A stretch of DNA of 64,000 bases from an uncultured Ectothiorhodospiraceae bacterium (GTDB taxonomy: Bacteria > Pseudomonadota > Gammaproteobacteria > UBA9214), in the NCBI GenBank assembly GCA_947259415.1, contig CAMYMI010000003.1:1-64000 (forward strand), in the 5' to 3' direction. Positions 63,180-64,000 of this stretch are shown piece after piece. Each line of letters starts with the position of its first letter. Position 1 is the stretch's first letter. Under the pieces are notes generated by a model. It ran no database searches and was not told the DNA's origin. It saw only the letters and a program-made list of their open reading frames with translations. The position numbers were made by a program, and so were the translations under genes.

Positions 63180-64000
63180 TCAGAGCGCCCTGACTGCCAG
63201 GACCCCCTCGATCTTCGCAATCTGCTCGAGACACTTGGGCGATGCCTCCGAATCGACATCAACCAGGGTATAGGCGAGATCGCCCTTCGATTTGTTCAGC
63301 ATGTCGAGGATATTGAGGCCGGCCTCCGCGATACAGGTCGAGATCTGGCCGAGCATATAGGGCACATTTTCATTCACTACGGCCAGGCGAAACTTGCCGT
63401 TGCGCGGCATGAACATCTCCGGGAAGTTGACCGAATTCCTGACATTGCCGCTCTCGAGAAAGTCCTTGACCTGTTCAGCGACCATGACCGCGCAGTTCTC
63501 CTCGGCCTGCTGCGTGGACGCACCGAGATGCGGCAGGGCAATGACACGCGCATGGTTCTTGAGGAGATTGCTGGGAAAGTCGCACACATAGGCGTAGACC
63601 TTGCCCGAATCGATGGCGGCCACCACAGCCTCGTCGTTCACCACACCGTTGCGCGAGAAATTGAGGATGACCACGTTATCCCTGGCCAGTTTGAGCCGTT
63701 CCTCGTTGATCATTTCGCGGGTGGCATCCACCAGGGGCACGTGGAAAGTCACAAAGTCGGCGGCCGTCAGCAATTCCTCGACACTGCCTGCCTGGCCCAC
63801 ATCGGAAGACATCTCCCAGGCGCGCTGCACCGTGATCTCCGGGTCAAAACCGATAACGTTCATTCCCAGGGCCAGCGCACCGTTGGCAACCTGGACACCG
63901 ATGGCACCCAGTCCGACTACGCCCAGAGTCTTGCCCGGCAGTTCAAACCCGACAAACTGCTTCTTGCCGGACTCGACATTCCTGTGGATCTCTTCGTCCG
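63180..64000 (-). CDS. serA: D-3-phosphoglycerate dehydrogenase, 5' end outside window
   Basis: The visible 273 codons are the C-terminal part of SerA, the first step of serine synthesis. The window edge starts inside the NAD domain (TLGVVGLGAIGVQVANGALA), continues through NFSRNGVVNDEAVVAAIDSG and the catalytic His in ALPHLGASTQQAEENCAVMV, and ends in an ACT domain (about the last 75 residues). The frame is open to 64000. It is next to pheA, where serC is common; serC may lie beyond the edge. Confidence 0.93.
   Translation of the reverse strand, partial: DEEIHRNVESGKKQFVGFELPGKTLGVVGLGAIGVQVANGALALGMNVIGFDPEITVQRAWEMSSDVGQAGSVEELLTAADFVTFHVPLVDATREMINEERLKLARDNVVILNFSRNGVVNDEAVVAAIDSGKVYAYVCDFPSNLLKNHARVIALPHLGASTQQAEENCAVMVAEQVKDFLESGNVRNSVNFPEMFMPRNGKFRLAVVNENVPYMLGQISTCIAEAGLNILDMLNKSKGDLAYTLVDVDSEASPKCLEQIAKIEGVLAVRAL

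Overview
The window looks like the chromosome of a free-living gammaproteobacterium. Three gene orders support this: thrS-infC-rpmI-rplT-(x)-pheS-pheT-ihfA-merR-tRNA-Pro, pheA-hisC-tyrA-aroA-...-cmk-rpsA-ihfB-lapB-pyrF, and tRNA genes with encoded CCA ends. Sequence alone does not give the genus; an environmental Chromatiales-type lineage is my inference. Base composition is moderately GC-rich, with clearly AT-richer patches at about 16.0-16.9 kb and 43.4-47.2 kb.

Layout. (1) 1-2.2 kb is the end of an integrated element: an S24-type repressor, an AlpA/excisionase-like protein and a tyrosine integrase, abutting the 5' half of a tRNA-Pro gene. (2) 2.2-10.5 kb is a minus-strand translation operon (thrS, infC, rpmI, rplT, pheS, pheT, ihfA, merR-like) plus tRNA-Val. 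A DUF559 gene sits between rplT and pheS. (3) 10.5-14.8 kb holds uvrB, a class I aminotransferase, a lone GspH/FimT pseudopilin and tRNA-Asn. (4) 15-25.5 kb is accessory: small secreted proteins, a SPOR lipoprotein, a double-domain universal stress protein, a diheme cytochrome c, a MacA/MacB-like tripartite ABC system and an outer-membrane-like protein. (5) 25.9-47.2 kb is a plus-strand glycan locus. It has a GH17-GT2 beta-glucan synthase-like fusion, a GMC oxidoreductase with a Tat-type small partner, UDP-xylose synthase, GalE, a second glycosidase-GT2 fusion, an ABC exporter, four diverged tandem paralogues of a glycosyltransferase-like family, a pyruvyl-transferase-like protein, a QueC-like PP-loop protein, the remnant of a possible fifth paralogue, and a CBM9/DUF5916 outer-membrane protein. 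(6) 47.7-50.1 kb holds galU and manC (nucleotide sugars). (7) 50.5-64 kb is a minus-strand housekeeping block: comEA-like, pyrF, lapB, ihfB, rpsA, cmk, gltA, aroA, tyrA, hisC, pheA and serA (cut by the window end).

How the parts fit. GalU, GalE, UXS and ManC supply UDP-Glc, UDP-Gal, UDP-Xyl and GDP-Man. The locus at 31-45 kb looks able to build and export a decorated saccharide or glycoconjugate. Its overlapping start/stop codons suggest one long transcript from 31.2 to about 43.4 kb.

The window is also rich in non-coding repeats. One is a family of elements with CACTGCTGTCCCA terminal inverted repeats in three internal subtypes. A second comprises long hairpins whose outer end carries GGGG(T/A)CAGA. 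A third has ends resembling CACCGCAGAGACGCC. Several copies have become part of genes: the start of cmk, the C terminus of aroA, and the C terminus of the Tat-type protein.

The best candidates for new biology are the tandem glycosyltransferase-like/pyruvyltransferase/PP-loop cluster and the repeat families that reshape gene ends.
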